A stretch of DNA of 23,580 nt from DASTBU01 sp035711845 (GTDB taxonomy: Bacteria; Acidobacteriota; Vicinamibacteria; Vicinamibacterales; 2-12-FULL-66-21): the NCBI GenBank assembly GCA_035711845.1, contig DASTBU010000183.1, positions 1 through 23,580 of the forward strand. Reading direction: 5' to 3'. A program made the position numbers and the translations under genes. Below are positions 1 to 8,443 of the stretch, piece after piece (within the stretch, counting starts at the first letter, position 1; each line of letters begins with the position of its first letter). The notes below the pieces were generated by a model. It was given only the letters and a program-made list of their open reading frames with translations, was not told the DNA's origin and did no database searches.

Positions 1-99
1 ACGCTCCGGACCAAACAGTTGCTCGGCTTCGATTGCTCCATGGCTAATCGCGATCTCGCCGCCCCCAGCCCGACATTCTGTCCAATCCAGGATTTTCAT
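1..99 (-). CDS. Possible N-terminal fragment of an unidentified protein, cut by the window edge
   Basis: An ATG at 99 on the minus strand opens 33 codons that stay open to base 1. The product begins MKILDWTECRAGGG. A purine-rich stretch (GAAAGAGA) lies directly before the start and could act as a weak ribosome binding site. The first residues loosely recall small antitoxin-like proteins that begin MKILDW, but the similarity does not continue, so I give no function. It could equally be chance coding in GC-rich DNA. The sequence to the left of the window would decide. Confidence 0.25.
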   Translation of the reverse strand, partial: MKILDWTECRAGGGEIAISHGAIEAEQLFGPER

Positions 100-128
100 T
101 CTCTTTCGCGGGCCTCCGGCCCAGCTGC

Positions 129-165
129 AACCAGTTGCGGAAATCGTCCCTGCCTCCCAGCCAGC
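129..165. repeat. Dispersed repeat, copy 1
   Basis: This 37-base segment matches 9296-9332 at 33 of 37 positions in the same orientation. The core at 138-165 matches at 27 of 28. Both copies lie in noncoding DNA, 9 kb apart, next to unrelated genes. I see no terminal inverted repeats and no transposase. Confidence 0.6.
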
Positions 166-169
166 CTTC

Positions 170-188
170 GCTCGCGCTTCGCGCGAGC
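170..188. repeat. GC-rich hairpin (8-bp perfect stem, 3-base loop)
   Basis: GCTCGCGC, loop TTC, then GCGCGAGC. It adjoins dispersed repeat copy 1, which suggests that the two form one larger intergenic repeat unit. There is no T-run, so an intrinsic terminator is unlikely. Confidence 0.5.
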
Positions 189-326
189 TACGGCCAGGCC
201 GGCGTCGCCGGTCGAGTCGACACGCGAGCTCACCATCAGGCGAAGGCTGTCTCGCCGAAGCTCTCGAAGGGAGCGAATGCGGACGTGCGCCGCGTCTTCT
301 GATCATGCTCCTCTAGTTGTCCGGCG

Positions 327-358
327 ATCCGTGGGTCCGTAGGTCCGTGGGTCCCTCG
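327..358. repeat. Octamer tandem repeat, four units
   Basis: Four consecutive 8-base units: ATCCGTGG, GTCCGTAG, GTCCGTGG and GTCCCTCG. The two central units differ at one base and the outer ones are more degenerate. The array ends 39 bases before the chosen start of the serine hydrolase, within its likely promoter or leader region. Confidence 0.55.
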
Positions 359-397
359 GCGGAACATTCGTGCGGGCGGCGGCGTATCCGACGGGGT

Positions 398-1510
398 ATG
401 TGCCGGCACGCCGCTGCAATCTGCCTGTCAACTCTGCTCCTCTGTTGGTCCTCCGCTCATCTATCGGGACAGAGTGATGCCGAACGCGTCAGGAACGTCC
501 TCCGGGCCAAGGCTCCCGATTTCAGTGGAACGGTCCTCGTGTCGAAGGAGGGCCGCACCATCCTGCACGAAGGTTCCGGGCTGGCGAACCGTCAGTTCGA
601 CGTGCCAAACAGCGTCACGACACGGTTCAGGATCGCGTCGATTACGAAGCTGTTGACGTCGGTCATCGTGTTGCAGCTTCACGACGAGGGGAAGGTCGAT
701 CTGCTGAAGCCCATCGGCAATTTCCTGCCGGCGTGCCGCGGCGAGGTCGGGTCGCGTGTCACGTTGACGCAGCTCCTCAACCACACCTCAGGCCTGAAGG
801 ATCTCGTCGCGATCAAGAGCAAGGAAGACGCGATCCGCAACGGCATGGACCTGTATCAGAGGCCGTACAGCCTCGACGCGATCGCGGAAAAGTATTGTGC
901 GTCGCCGCTGGAGCGTACGCCTGGCGCTGGATTTTTGTACAACAACGGTGACTACATCCTGCTCGGGCAACTCGTCGAGCAGGTTGAGCAGGAGCCGTTC
1001 GGATCGGTACTGACGCGCCGGATCCTGCGTCCCCTCGCCATGGTTGATTCAGGGCCGCTCAACCAAGGCGCGATCGTGCCTGCGCTCGCAAGCGCGTACT
1101 TCACACGTGACGATGCTTCTGGCGCGCTGTCGAACGACCTTCCCGTCTACGACGAGAACTGGGGCGCAGCAGGCGCGATGTATTCGACGACCGCCGATCT
1201 GCGGACTTTCGCGGACGCGCTCTTCGGCGGACGACTGCTCAAACCGCAGACATTGCAGCGCCTCATGCAGCCCGGACTGGACGACTACGGGTTCGGCGCG
1301 TGGATCTACCGGGACGACATCGGCGGCCGTCGGTACACGACCGTGATGAGACCCGGCCAGATCATGGGCACGAACACCGTCGTGTACCGGGTCGTCGAGG
1401 CGGGGCTGACGATCGTCCTGTTGAGCAACACCGACAAATCGAACGTGGACGCAGTCGCGTTCGACATCAGCAAGGTGCTGCTCGGAACGTCCAAGGCGGC
1501 CAGGTTTTGA
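398..1510 (+). CDS. Secreted serine hydrolase, class C beta-lactamase / D-alanyl-D-alanine carboxypeptidase-like
   Basis: The 370-residue product belongs to the serine beta-lactamase-like superfamily (penicillin-binding-protein fold). An N-terminal signal peptide is visible: a short basic start, a hydrophobic core at about residues 7-20, and likely cleavage before QSDAER. The nucleophile motif S-x-x-K is S81-I-T-K84 and the Y-x-N motif is Y181-N-N183. The usual third motif (K/H-T/S-G) is not obvious; RPGQIMG lies in about the right place. I chose ATG 398 over an upstream in-frame ATG at 317 because only this start places the signal sequence at the N terminus; no strong Shine-Dalgarno is visible. 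It probably acts in the periplasm on a peptide or ester substrate. Many relatives are esterases or peptidases, so true beta-lactam hydrolysis should not be assumed. Confidence 0.85.
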   Translation: MCRHAAAICLSTLLLCWSSAHLSGQSDAERVRNVLRAKAPDFSGTVLVSKEGRTILHEGSGLANRQFDVPNSVTTRFRIASITKLLTSVIVLQLHDEGKVDLLKPIGNFLPACRGEVGSRVTLTQLLNHTSGLKDLVAIKSKEDAIRNGMDLYQRPYSLDAIAEKYCASPLERTPGAGFLYNNGDYILLGQLVEQVEQEPFGSVLTRRILRPLAMVDSGPLNQGAIVPALASAYFTRDDASGALSNDLPVYDENWGAAGAMYSTTADLRTFADALFGGRLLKPQTLQRLMQPGLDDYGFGAWIYRDDIGGRRYTTVMRPGQIMGTNTVVYRVVEAGLTIVLLSNTDKSNVDAVAFDISKVLLGTSKAARF

Positions 1511-1752
1511 AATCCCAGGGGAAGCTCACACCGGCGTGAAAGCGAGCTGGCTGTTCGCGGCTGTTGGAGGGCCCCTGCGCGACCTTCGCATTCGTGCCGA
1601 TCGACTCGCGCGGCGAGGAACATCGCGGCGAACCTGCTATCGTCATCGAGGCCATCTGCACGTCACGGAGCATGGCGTCGGGTACGACGCGAAATGGCTG
1701 CGGCCCTGCACGCTGGAAGTCCACGCTCGATCACCGACGGGCGCGCCGCGGA

Positions 1753-2184
1753 TCACTTCGTCCTGTTGGCGATCTCAGCGCGAAGCGCCTCCTCCTGGGC
1801 GGCGATCTCGGGACCGAAGTCCGTCGACTCCCAGATCGGACGGATCTCGAGATCCGACGGACCCGGCATCGGGTTGGGACAGCGCTTCGCCCACTCTATC
1901 GCCTCGTCCATCGACCGCACCTGCCAGATCCAGAACCCCGCCACCAGCTCCTTCGTCTCGGCGAAGGGGCCGTCGGTCACCGATCGTTTTGTGCGGTCGA
2001 AGTGCACCCGCTTGCCGAACTTGCTCGGCTTCAGCCCGTCACCGGAGAGCATGATCCCGGCCTTCACCAGCTCTTCGTTGTACTTTCCCATCGCCTCGAA
2101 CATCTCGGCGGCGCCCGGGACGTCGAACGGGTTGTCCTCGGCCTCGGATTCCTTCGTCGCCTTCACGATCACCATCACGCGCAT
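1753..2184 (-). CDS. YCII-related (DGPF-type) domain protein
   Basis: This small 143-residue protein has the hallmark of the YCII/DGPF family: N-terminal MRVMVIVKATKESE, then TDGPFAETKELVAGFWIWQV, then a helix with MDEAIEWAKRCP. Family members adopt a ferredoxin-like alpha-beta fold and are mostly of unknown function. Relatives are often encoded near ECF sigma factors, and here the sigma gene lies about 3.2 kb upstream on the same strand. ATG 2184 was chosen over a longer upstream opening because GGAGAGG precedes it at proper spacing and the family N terminus begins there. A 209-base gap separates it from the kinase gene upstream, so co-transcription is possible but not shown. Confidence 0.85.
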   Translation of the reverse strand: MRVMVIVKATKESEAEDNPFDVPGAAEMFEAMGKYNEELVKAGIMLSGDGLKPSKFGKRVHFDRTKRSVTDGPFAETKELVAGFWIWQVRSMDEAIEWAKRCPNPMPGPSDLEIRPIWESTDFGPEIAAQEEALRAEIANRTK

Positions 2185-2393
2185 ATCGCCTCTCCTCGGT
2201 TGGGAGCCCGTCAGGGCCCTACCAGGACGTCGAACGAGTCGCGCCGATTTCGACACGGCCTCGAGAGGAGGATACAGGCATCGAATCCGTGCCTCCACAC
2301 AGCTCAGCCGTAGCCCATCCTTCGCGTCTCTCACACTTCGTCCTGTTCGGTAAAACGCAGGTTTCGAGCGGAGCCGAGGCCGGCCCGTCGGTT

Positions 2394-5021
2394 TTACTGC
2401 TTCACCAACGCTGGCCAATTGAGCACGACGTTGATTGACGTTCGAGCCGCTGGTTGATCCAGTGGCACTTCAATCAGGAAGCGCTGGCCGTCGCGAGTGG
2501 ACTGCGGAGTAGTAATCACGCCCACGCTCGGAGCGAAGGGCAGCCGCTGGGGAACGCCACTCTCAAAGGCGGTACCGGTTGTGTTCACCGGCGCGGCAAA
2601 AACCGCCGTTCGACTTGGAGCCGTGTTGAAGACGATCTCTCGGTCGATGCGCCACTGTGGCCAGTTGCCCCCGTCCCTCGAGATCTGCCACTTGCCCTCG
2701 CCGAATGACGGTTGGCCGGTCTGTTGTGACACTCGGAACGGGCGGACATAGACCTCAGACAGAACTCCAGCCTCGAGCGATACGTAGGCAACCCAACGCA
2801 CGTCGGGTGAAAAGACGGCGGCCCACTCATTGAAGGCCTCGCCGAGCATCAGATGTGGCTTGCGATCGCTGAGGGACAGTGCCCACAGGTCGTATCCCGT
2901 GTTCGTAGCGTTCTCGGTGTGAGAGAGCAGGAACCGGCCGTCGCGCGACCAGCTGGTCGGATAGTGCCGCAAGCCCGGCTCCTTGAGCAGCACCTGCTCG
3001 TCGCCGAGTCCGGACGCGGCTTTCTCGTAGATCGTGTCACCGAGACGGCCGGCCGAGTAGGCAATGCGGGCGCCGCTGCGGGCGTCTTCCGGAGACCACA
3101 CGGCGGGCGAGTACACGTTCTTGTTGAACGTGAAACGCGTGCGCCGACCGCTGGCAAGGTCCAGCATCCAGAGATCGCCCGGCACGTTGTACGGAGCATC
3201 TTTCGCGACTGCGCGCCTGCCATCCGGCGACAACACAACCCGCCCGTCCGTTCCGGGCGGTCCGAACGTGGCCAGGGTCTTCCCCTGCCGGTCAACCCAG
3301 GTGAGCTGGAGGGTGCGGGGCGCGGATGCGACCCGATAGACGAGAACGTCGTCCTCGGCCACCGAAAACATCCCGGTGAAGTACCACGTGATCCCGACGT
3401 CCTCCGCCACAGGTACCGGAGGAACGTCCTGGAGCTCAAGGCGGCGAGCGTCGAATGGTTGCGCCATCAGCGTGCCCGCGCGCAGAAAGAACAGGTAGCC
3501 GTTCGCGAAGATCGCAGGCACAGCTGTGGCCAATATCCGCTCACGCGACTGGTTCGCCGCGTCGACGTCGAGAGAACCAACGTACATGCCCTCAACGTCA
3601 GGCGGTCCGGAGCGGAAATACAGAAAGTGTTTGCCGTCAGCAAGAAACGTGGGGCACGTGTGAACGAACTCTCCCTTTGATGGGTCGACCTCGGTCACCG
3701 CCGTCGGCGCACCCCCTCCCGGGGACACTCGCCACAGCGGACCACCGGATCCGCCGCCCCAACTCCCCAGCACGATGTCGCCATGACGATTCCAGGTGCC
3801 TGATCGGAGCGCCACGGCGGGAACACTGGTCACCGTTTCCGATGGACCACCGGTCGTGTCAACTCTCCTGAGCGTGTTGTCGACGATGAAGCCCACGTAC
3901 CGGCTGTCGGGGGACCAGAAAGGGCTCGAGGCACCCTCGGTACCCGGCAGGCGCCGCCAGTCGAGTGCATCGAGATCGCGCAACCACAACCCACTTGGAG
4001 CGGCCGCCGTGAACGCCAGCTTGCGGCCGTTCGGGGATACCGACACGTCATCGGACAGAGTCACATTCTGCGGCCCCGGCGCCTCGAATCGGCCGGGCGA
4101 CCCCGGCGCTGTGGGCTGGAACACCCACGCGCCAATCCCCAACGCGATCGCCGCCATCAACACGGCCAACCCTTGCCACACGCGAACTGATCGCGCGGGA
4201 GTCGACGGCGGCGCCGCTGCCATCAATCGCAACGCGTGCCTCACGTCGCGCGCCGATTGCCAGCGTTTCTCAGGATCCTTCTCGAGGCAGGTTCGCACCA
4301 CTTCCGCGAGACCGCGCGGCGTTCGCGGCTGCACCTCGAACAGAGGCCGCGGCTCTTCTTTGAGGATCGACGCCACGAGGTTGGCTTGCGTCTTGCCCGT
4401 GAAAGGTCGGGTGCCGGCGATCAACTCGTACAGCACGACGCCGAAGGAGAAGATGTCGCTGCGCGCGTCAGCGTCATGGCCTTCGACCTGCTCCGGCGAC
4501 ATGTACGGCAGTGTGCCCAGGAAGGAGCCCTCAGCCGTCAGAGAAACGGCGTGGGTTTCCATGAGGCTGGCGCTGTCGACAGCAGGAGCGTGCGTGATCT
4601 TCGCGAGTCCGAAATCGAGAACCTTCACGCCGCTCTTTGTGAGCAGGATGTTGCCGGGCTTCAAGTCGCGGTGGACGATGCCCTTTCCGTGCGCGGCATC
4701 GAGCGCGTCCAGGATCTGCTCGGCCAGTTCGAGCGCCTGAGCGAGCGGCACGGGTCCGTGCAGCCACTCGCCCTCGACGTACTCCATGACAAGGTAGTCG
4801 GGGCCCACGTCGTAAAGCGAACAAACATGAGGATGGTTCACCGCCGCGATGGCCCGAGCCTCACGTTCGAAGCGCTCGCTGAAAGGGCCGAGACTCGCCT
4901 TGATGGCGACCAGCCGATTGAGACGCGTGTCTCGCGCCTTCCAAACCTCACCCATGCCGCCAGCGCCGAGGGCGGAAAGAATCTCGTACGGACCGAGCCG
5001 CGTTCCTGGCGCCAGAACCAT
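2394..5021 (-). CDS. Membrane Ser/Thr protein kinase with C-terminal WD40/PD40-type beta-propeller
   Basis: The 875-residue protein starts with a complete Hanks-type kinase domain (about 10-265): glycine loop GAGGMGEV near 19-26, lysine K41 in VAIK, glutamate E54, catalytic H117-R118-D119 with K121 and N124, D136-F-G, and the SPEQ motif near 175. One hydrophobic segment at about 281-301 should anchor it in the inner membrane. Residues from about 318 to the end form repeated PDGR/SPD-type beta blades resembling the TolB/PD40 propellers of acidobacterial kinases, predicted periplasmic and perhaps ligand sensing. All catalytic residues are present, so it should be active. It lies downstream of the ECF sigma gene on the same strand after a 412-base gap, and has its own TATAAT promoter placed so close that the leader is only about 8 bases, with no Shine-Dalgarno. 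Confidence 0.93.
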   Translation of the reverse strand: MVLAPGTRLGPYEILSALGAGGMGEVWKARDTRLNRLVAIKASLGPFSERFEREARAIAAVNHPHVCSLYDVGPDYLVMEYVEGEWLHGPVPLAQALELAEQILDALDAAHGKGIVHRDLKPGNILLTKSGVKVLDFGLAKITHAPAVDSASLMETHAVSLTAEGSFLGTLPYMSPEQVEGHDADARSDIFSFGVVLYELIAGTRPFTGKTQANLVASILKEEPRPLFEVQPRTPRGLAEVVRTCLEKDPEKRWQSARDVRHALRLMAAAPPSTPARSVRVWQGLAVLMAAIALGIGAWVFQPTAPGSPGRFEAPGPQNVTLSDDVSVSPNGRKLAFTAAAPSGLWLRDLDALDWRRLPGTEGASSPFWSPDSRYVGFIVDNTLRRVDTTGGPSETVTSVPAVALRSGTWNRHGDIVLGSWGGGSGGPLWRVSPGGGAPTAVTEVDPSKGEFVHTCPTFLADGKHFLYFRSGPPDVEGMYVGSLDVDAANQSRERILATAVPAIFANGYLFFLRAGTLMAQPFDARRLELQDVPPVPVAEDVGITWYFTGMFSVAEDDVLVYRVASAPRTLQLTWVDRQGKTLATFGPPGTDGRVVLSPDGRRAVAKDAPYNVPGDLWMLDLASGRRTRFTFNKNVYSPAVWSPEDARSGARIAYSAGRLGDTIYEKAASGLGDEQVLLKEPGLRHYPTSWSRDGRFLLSHTENATNTGYDLWALSLSDRKPHLMLGEAFNEWAAVFSPDVRWVAYVSLEAGVLSEVYVRPFRVSQQTGQPSFGEGKWQISRDGGNWPQWRIDREIVFNTAPSRTAVFAAPVNTTGTAFESGVPQRLPFAPSVGVITTPQSTRDGQRFLIEVPLDQPAARTSINVVLNWPALVKQ

Positions 5022-5035
5022 GGAAAGTGCTCAGG

Positions 5036-5041
5036 ATTATA
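5036..5041 (-). promoter_or_regulatory. Consensus -10 box (TATAAT) of the propeller kinase gene
   Basis: Read on the minus strand, a perfect TATAAT is followed by 14 bases and then the kinase ATG. The expected transcription start near 5029 leaves a leader of about 8 bases. No good -35 hexamer sits at 16-18 bases (TCATCT at 17), which suggests that an activator may be needed. Confidence 0.5.
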
Positions 5042-5087
5042 GAACGACGGGTTGTGGCAGATGAGCCTCAATTACGCCAAACGTCGT

Positions 5088-5116
5088 CGTGTTGCCACGA
5101 CTTGTCTGGCAACACG
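5088..5116. promoter_or_regulatory. Perfect 10-bp inverted repeat, candidate operator
   Basis: CGTGTTGCCA, nine-base spacer, TGGCAACACG. The centre is about 73 bases upstream of the predicted kinase transcription start, a typical position for a class I activator site. There is no T-run, so it does not look like a terminator for the sigma gene, which ends more than 300 bases away. The binding protein is unknown. Confidence 0.5.
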
Positions 5117-5433
5117 TGGGAACGTCGTCGGGATCACGCCGTGCTGCGCGATCAACCCGCGCCATGATCGTCTCGAGGACCAGCGACGGCTCGTCGCGGA
5201 TCAGGCTTGTCGAAGGCATTGTCTACCAGGGGCAGCGCATGCTGCTCATGGGCCCACACCGCAGCGGATCTGTCAGCGGCGGGTGCTGCCCGAGATTGCA
5301 GTCAGCTTCAAATAGCTAAACACAGCCCGACTACTGAGGATTGATGGACGAGCTCGGAGGACCGTGACAGCAGGCATCGTTGGTGAAATAGCGACCGGCT
5401 GATTTCCCAGTTCTTTATGCGCGGGGGGCGATG

Positions 5434-6021
5434 CTAAATCGAAGCCGAGGGGTGGCGTCGTCTCAACTCGCGGAGGAGCCAGGCCTTCGCGGTCTTCCAG
5501 TCCCGCAGCACGGTCTCAGCGGAGACGTTCAAGACATCCGCGGTCTCCTCGACGGTCAGGCCGCCAAAGAATCTCAATTCGACAACCTGGCCCATACGCG
5601 CATCGCGCGTCGCCAGTGCGCTGAGCGCATCGTTGACGGCGACGAAGTCGCGCTCCTTGAAATCCGGCAGCTCTGGCACGTCATCGAGACTCACGTGAAG
5701 CGCACCGCCGCCACGTTTCTGGCGCCGTCGGTTGCGGGCGAACTCCACCAGGATCCGTCGCATCATCTGCGCCGCGACAGCGAGGAAGTGCGTGCGATCC
5801 CGCCATTCGACTCGATTGACGTCGATCAGCCGCAGGTACGCCTCGTTCACCAGCGACGTCGCCTGCAGCGTATGATCGGGCCGCTCCTGGCGCATATAGC
5901 GCTCTGCAAGACGGTGGAGCTCCTCATAGACCTGCGGGACCAATCGGTCGAGGGCGGATCCGTCCCCCTGGCTCCACGCTCGGAGGAGCTCGGTGGGTCC
6001 GCTGTCGGAATTCGGCGACAT
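5434..6021 (-). CDS. ECF-like RNA polymerase sigma factor, TIGR02999 type
   Basis: The 195-residue protein has sigma region 2 (about 10-95) and region 4 (about 130-190, with LSALATRDARMGQVVELRFFG and the HTH ETADVLNVSAETVLRDWKTA). The segment LQATSLVNEAYLRL is characteristic of the TIGR02999/Sigma70_ECF group found in Acidobacteriota and Planctomycetota. Ordinary ECF factors carry the acidic DAED motif in region 2.2; here Q53-A-T55-S56 stands at that position. ATG 6021 was chosen because it begins the normal family length; the longer opening to 6162 would run through the divergent promoter region and overlap the neighbouring kinase start. No anti-sigma gene is visible. It is flanked by two Ser/Thr kinases, 97 bases from the start of the divergent one, suggesting control by phosphorylation. 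Confidence 0.92.
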   Translation of the reverse strand: MSPNSDSGPTELLRAWSQGDGSALDRLVPQVYEELHRLAERYMRQERPDHTLQATSLVNEAYLRLIDVNRVEWRDRTHFLAVAAQMMRRILVEFARNRRRQKRGGGALHVSLDDVPELPDFKERDFVAVNDALSALATRDARMGQVVELRFFGGLTVEETADVLNVSAETVLRDWKTAKAWLLRELRRRHPSASI

Positions 6022-6118
6022 GACAGTCTTTCCGGTCGGATGGCGCCTTTTACAAACAGAGGACGTTATGGTACACCGCGGCGAGGCGGTTCCAAACGCC
6101 CGCATCCAGGAGTCCGAC

Positions 6119-8236
6119 ATGAACCAGCCTGTAATGGACCATTGGACGACGGTCAAACGCATCCATCAGGCTGCCCTCGATGTCGACCCGTCGGAGCGTG
6201 CGGCATTTGTCGACGAATCATGCGGCGAAAACGAAGCGCTGCGGCGCGAGGTGGAGTCGCTTCTCACGTACGCGACCGAGGCCGAGGCGTTCCTCGAGCG
6301 GCCGGCAGCGGACATCGCGACCGCACCGTCGAGTGAGTCGTATGAGACGACGCTCGTCGGCAGGACCATCAGTCACTACCAGGTCCGGTCGTTGCTCGGT
6401 GCCGGCGGAATGGGAGAGGTCTACCTCGCGTGCGACTCGCGACTGGACCGGACGGTCGCGCTGAAGATCCTGCCCCGCGAGCTGGCCGCGGACCCAGAGC
6501 GCATGCAGCGGTTCGCTCGCGAAGCGAAGGCTGCTTCCGCGCTGAACCATCCGAATGTTGCAACCATCTACGACATAGGCGAGAGCGACGGCATCCGCTT
6601 CATCGTCATGGAGCACGTCGAAGGAGAGACCATTGCAGGGCGAATCGGCCGTCCGTTGAGACCGTCGGAGGTTGTCGATATCGCAGTTCAGGCCGCGGAC
6701 GCGTTGGACGTGGCACACGCCAAGGGCATCACGCACCGTGACATCAAGCCAGCCAACCTGATGCTGACGCACCGCGGTCACGTGAAGGTGCTCGACTTCG
6801 GCGTGGCGAAGGTTAACTGCGAGGAGGTCATTCCGAATGGTGACTGGACCGTTGAACCAGTGACTGCAGTCGGCAGCGTGGTCGGGTCGGGGCCGTACAT
6901 GAGCCCTGAACAAATTTTGGGCGGCGATGTCGACCCGCGTAGCGACGTGTTCAGCTTGGGAGTCGTCATCTATCAAATGGCAACCGGGCAACATCCGTTC
7001 TCCGGATCGACGCGGGAGGAACTGACGGACCACATCCTTCATACCGCTCCGGAGCCGATGAGGCGGCTCAACCCGGCTCTCCCGTCGGAGCTGGAACGGG
7101 TCACGATCAAGTGTCTCGACAAGCGACCCGAGGACCGCTACCAGTCGGCGCGCGAGCTGTTGACCGACCTGTGGCCGTTGAAGCGTCAGCTCGACGCGAA
7201 CGCCGCTGGAGCGATGCCAGATGCAGTGCGGTTCGAGCTCCTCAGGCGGGCTGGCTCGCATCCAGGCGCCGCCGCCAAACTTGCAGTCGCCGACGATGCT
7301 TCGATCACCGATGCGCCCCGTCCGTCGGAAGCATCGGAGCTCGTTGCTCGCGGTTGGGCGCATCTGCGCTCCGGGTCTTTCTTCGAGACCTCCGAGGCTG
7401 TGTCGGCGTTCAAGGCCGCGACGGAGCTCGATCCAACCTTCGCCGCCGCATACGCTGGCCTGGCGCTCGCGAAGGTTGCCCAGGCGACCAATCGCAACGG
7501 GCTCGTCGAAGCGTTCCGCGAGGCTAGAGCCGCTGCGCTTCGCGCGCTTGCGTTGGACGATGAAAGCCCCGACGCACGGGCGGCGCTGGGAGAGGTAATG
7601 CTCTTCGCAGAGTGGGATTGGATCGCCGCCGAGCGAAGCTTCCAGCGCGCCCTGGCCATCGACCCGAATCACGCTCACGCGTACCTCCGCTACGGCGACT
7701 TGATGGAAGCGCTCGGCGACCTGGAGCGTGGATTTGACCTAAAACTACAGGGCCTGGAATGCGACTCGACGTCGGTGCTCGCTCACTTGCTGATCGCAGT
7801 CTCGTGCTGGAATCAGCGCCGGTACGCCGACATGATCGTGTGGGCCAACAAGGCGCTCGATCGCGATCCACAACATCATTTCGCTCGTGAATTGCTCGGA
7901 GGCGCGTACTGGAAGCTGGGCGATCTCGAGCGCGCGGGGCAACTGCTGCGTGCGAATTCGAGTCCTGTCAGCTCGGATGGCACGACACAACCCGAACTTG
8001 GCAATGACGTCACCGGCGGCGAAGACGCCGCCGACTATGGTGCGGAATTCCGGCTCGTGATGCACCACGCAAGCGCCGGAGATCTCGACGCGGCATTCGA
8101 GCATCTTCACCGCTTAATCGACGCGCGCGACCCTGCCTTGATTCATCTCGCCGTGGCGCCTCAGTGGGACAGCTTGCGCGCGGATCCGCGGTTCAACGAG
8201 TGCCTCGCACGGATGAAGCTGCGGCCGGTCTTGTGA
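6119..8236 (+). CDS. Cytoplasmic Ser/Thr protein kinase with C-terminal TPR region
   Basis: The 705-residue protein has a short N-terminal helical region (1-65; PSERAAFVDESCG is typical of acidobacterial and planctomycete kinases), a Hanks kinase domain (about 88-355) and a TPR-rich C-terminal half (about 405-615), ending with the common DPRFNECLARM motif. Catalytic residues are complete: GAGGMGEV at 94-101, K116, E135, H206-R207-D208, K210, N213, D226-F-G, and SPEQ at 262-265. I see no membrane-spanning segment, unlike the other kinase here, so it should be soluble, with the TPRs recruiting a partner or substrate. ATG 6119 follows AGGAG at good spacing; in-frame upstream starts would extend into the sigma gene. 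It is divergent from the ECF sigma gene with 97 bases between them, a common kinase-sigma arrangement. Confidence 0.93.
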   Translation: MNQPVMDHWTTVKRIHQAALDVDPSERAAFVDESCGENEALRREVESLLTYATEAEAFLERPAADIATAPSSESYETTLVGRTISHYQVRSLLGAGGMGEVYLACDSRLDRTVALKILPRELAADPERMQRFAREAKAASALNHPNVATIYDIGESDGIRFIVMEHVEGETIAGRIGRPLRPSEVVDIAVQAADALDVAHAKGITHRDIKPANLMLTHRGHVKVLDFGVAKVNCEEVIPNGDWTVEPVTAVGSVVGSGPYMSPEQILGGDVDPRSDVFSLGVVIYQMATGQHPFSGSTREELTDHILHTAPEPMRRLNPALPSELERVTIKCLDKRPEDRYQSARELLTDLWPLKRQLDANAAGAMPDAVRFELLRRAGSHPGAAAKLAVADDASITDAPRPSEASELVARGWAHLRSGSFFETSEAVSAFKAATELDPTFAAAYAGLALAKVAQATNRNGLVEAFREARAAALRALALDDESPDARAALGEVMLFAEWDWIAAERSFQRALAIDPNHAHAYLRYGDLMEALGDLERGFDLKLQGLECDSTSVLAHLLIAVSCWNQRRYADMIVWANKALDRDPQHHFARELLGGAYWKLGDLERAGQLLRANSSPVSSDGTTQPELGNDVTGGEDAADYGAEFRLVMHHASAGDLDAAFEHLHRLIDARDPALIHLAVAPQWDSLRADPRFNECLARMKLRPVL

Positions 8237-8443
8237 TCGGGCCGGTGACTGCGGGGAGGAGGAGCCATTGTCGAACGTCGCGCTTGCCGCGCCATCGCCC
8301 AATACGAAGATTAAGGGCCTCCATGACTGTCAGCCGATCGATGATATGTACCGAGTAACGCCGAAGTCTGCACTAAGCGCGGATCGGGATAAGGGTCTGC
8401 CCCCAAAGCCCCTCCCCGGCCACTTTTCGCAGCCGTATCGCGG
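8237..8443. other. Noncoding stretch after the TPR kinase
   Basis: No gene is supported here. The tract AAGGGTCTGCCCCCAAAG near 8391-8408 resembles short REP-like intergenic sequences, but I could not find a second copy in this window. A GGAGGAGG tract near 8255 has no credible open frame behind it. Confidence 0.35.

Larger units (their letters stand above)
5022..5433. other. Noncoding gap between kinase and sigma gene
   Basis: I see no convincing gene here. A 60-codon minus-strand opening at 5037-5219 covers the promoter and resembles no family I know. The gap contains the kinase -10 box, a perfect 10-bp inverted repeat at 5088-5116, and two copies of AACGTCGTCG at 5080-5089 and 5121-5130. 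The stretch 5230-5433 shows nothing I can name. Confidence 0.5.

Noticed and set aside
1511..1752. A small gene between the hydrolase and YCII genes
   Set aside because: Open frames exist on both strands, but none has a ribosome binding site or a recognisable family; they continue through the YCII gene in wrong frames.
3796..4740. A 314-codon plus-strand open frame opposite the propeller kinase
   Set aside because: It has low-complexity Ser/Arg/Pro composition and lies over the kinase domain, whose motifs are complete.
6021..6119. A classic ECF autoregulatory promoter between sigma and TPR kinase
   Set aside because: GGAAC and CGTC elements exist on the minus strand, but the spacing is about 23 bases instead of 15-17, so I do not call it.
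6218..7678. A 486-codon open frame on the minus strand opposite the TPR kinase
   Set aside because: It mirrors the codon pattern of the kinase in GC-rich DNA and shows no recognisable domain; the kinase on the plus strand has a full set of motifs.
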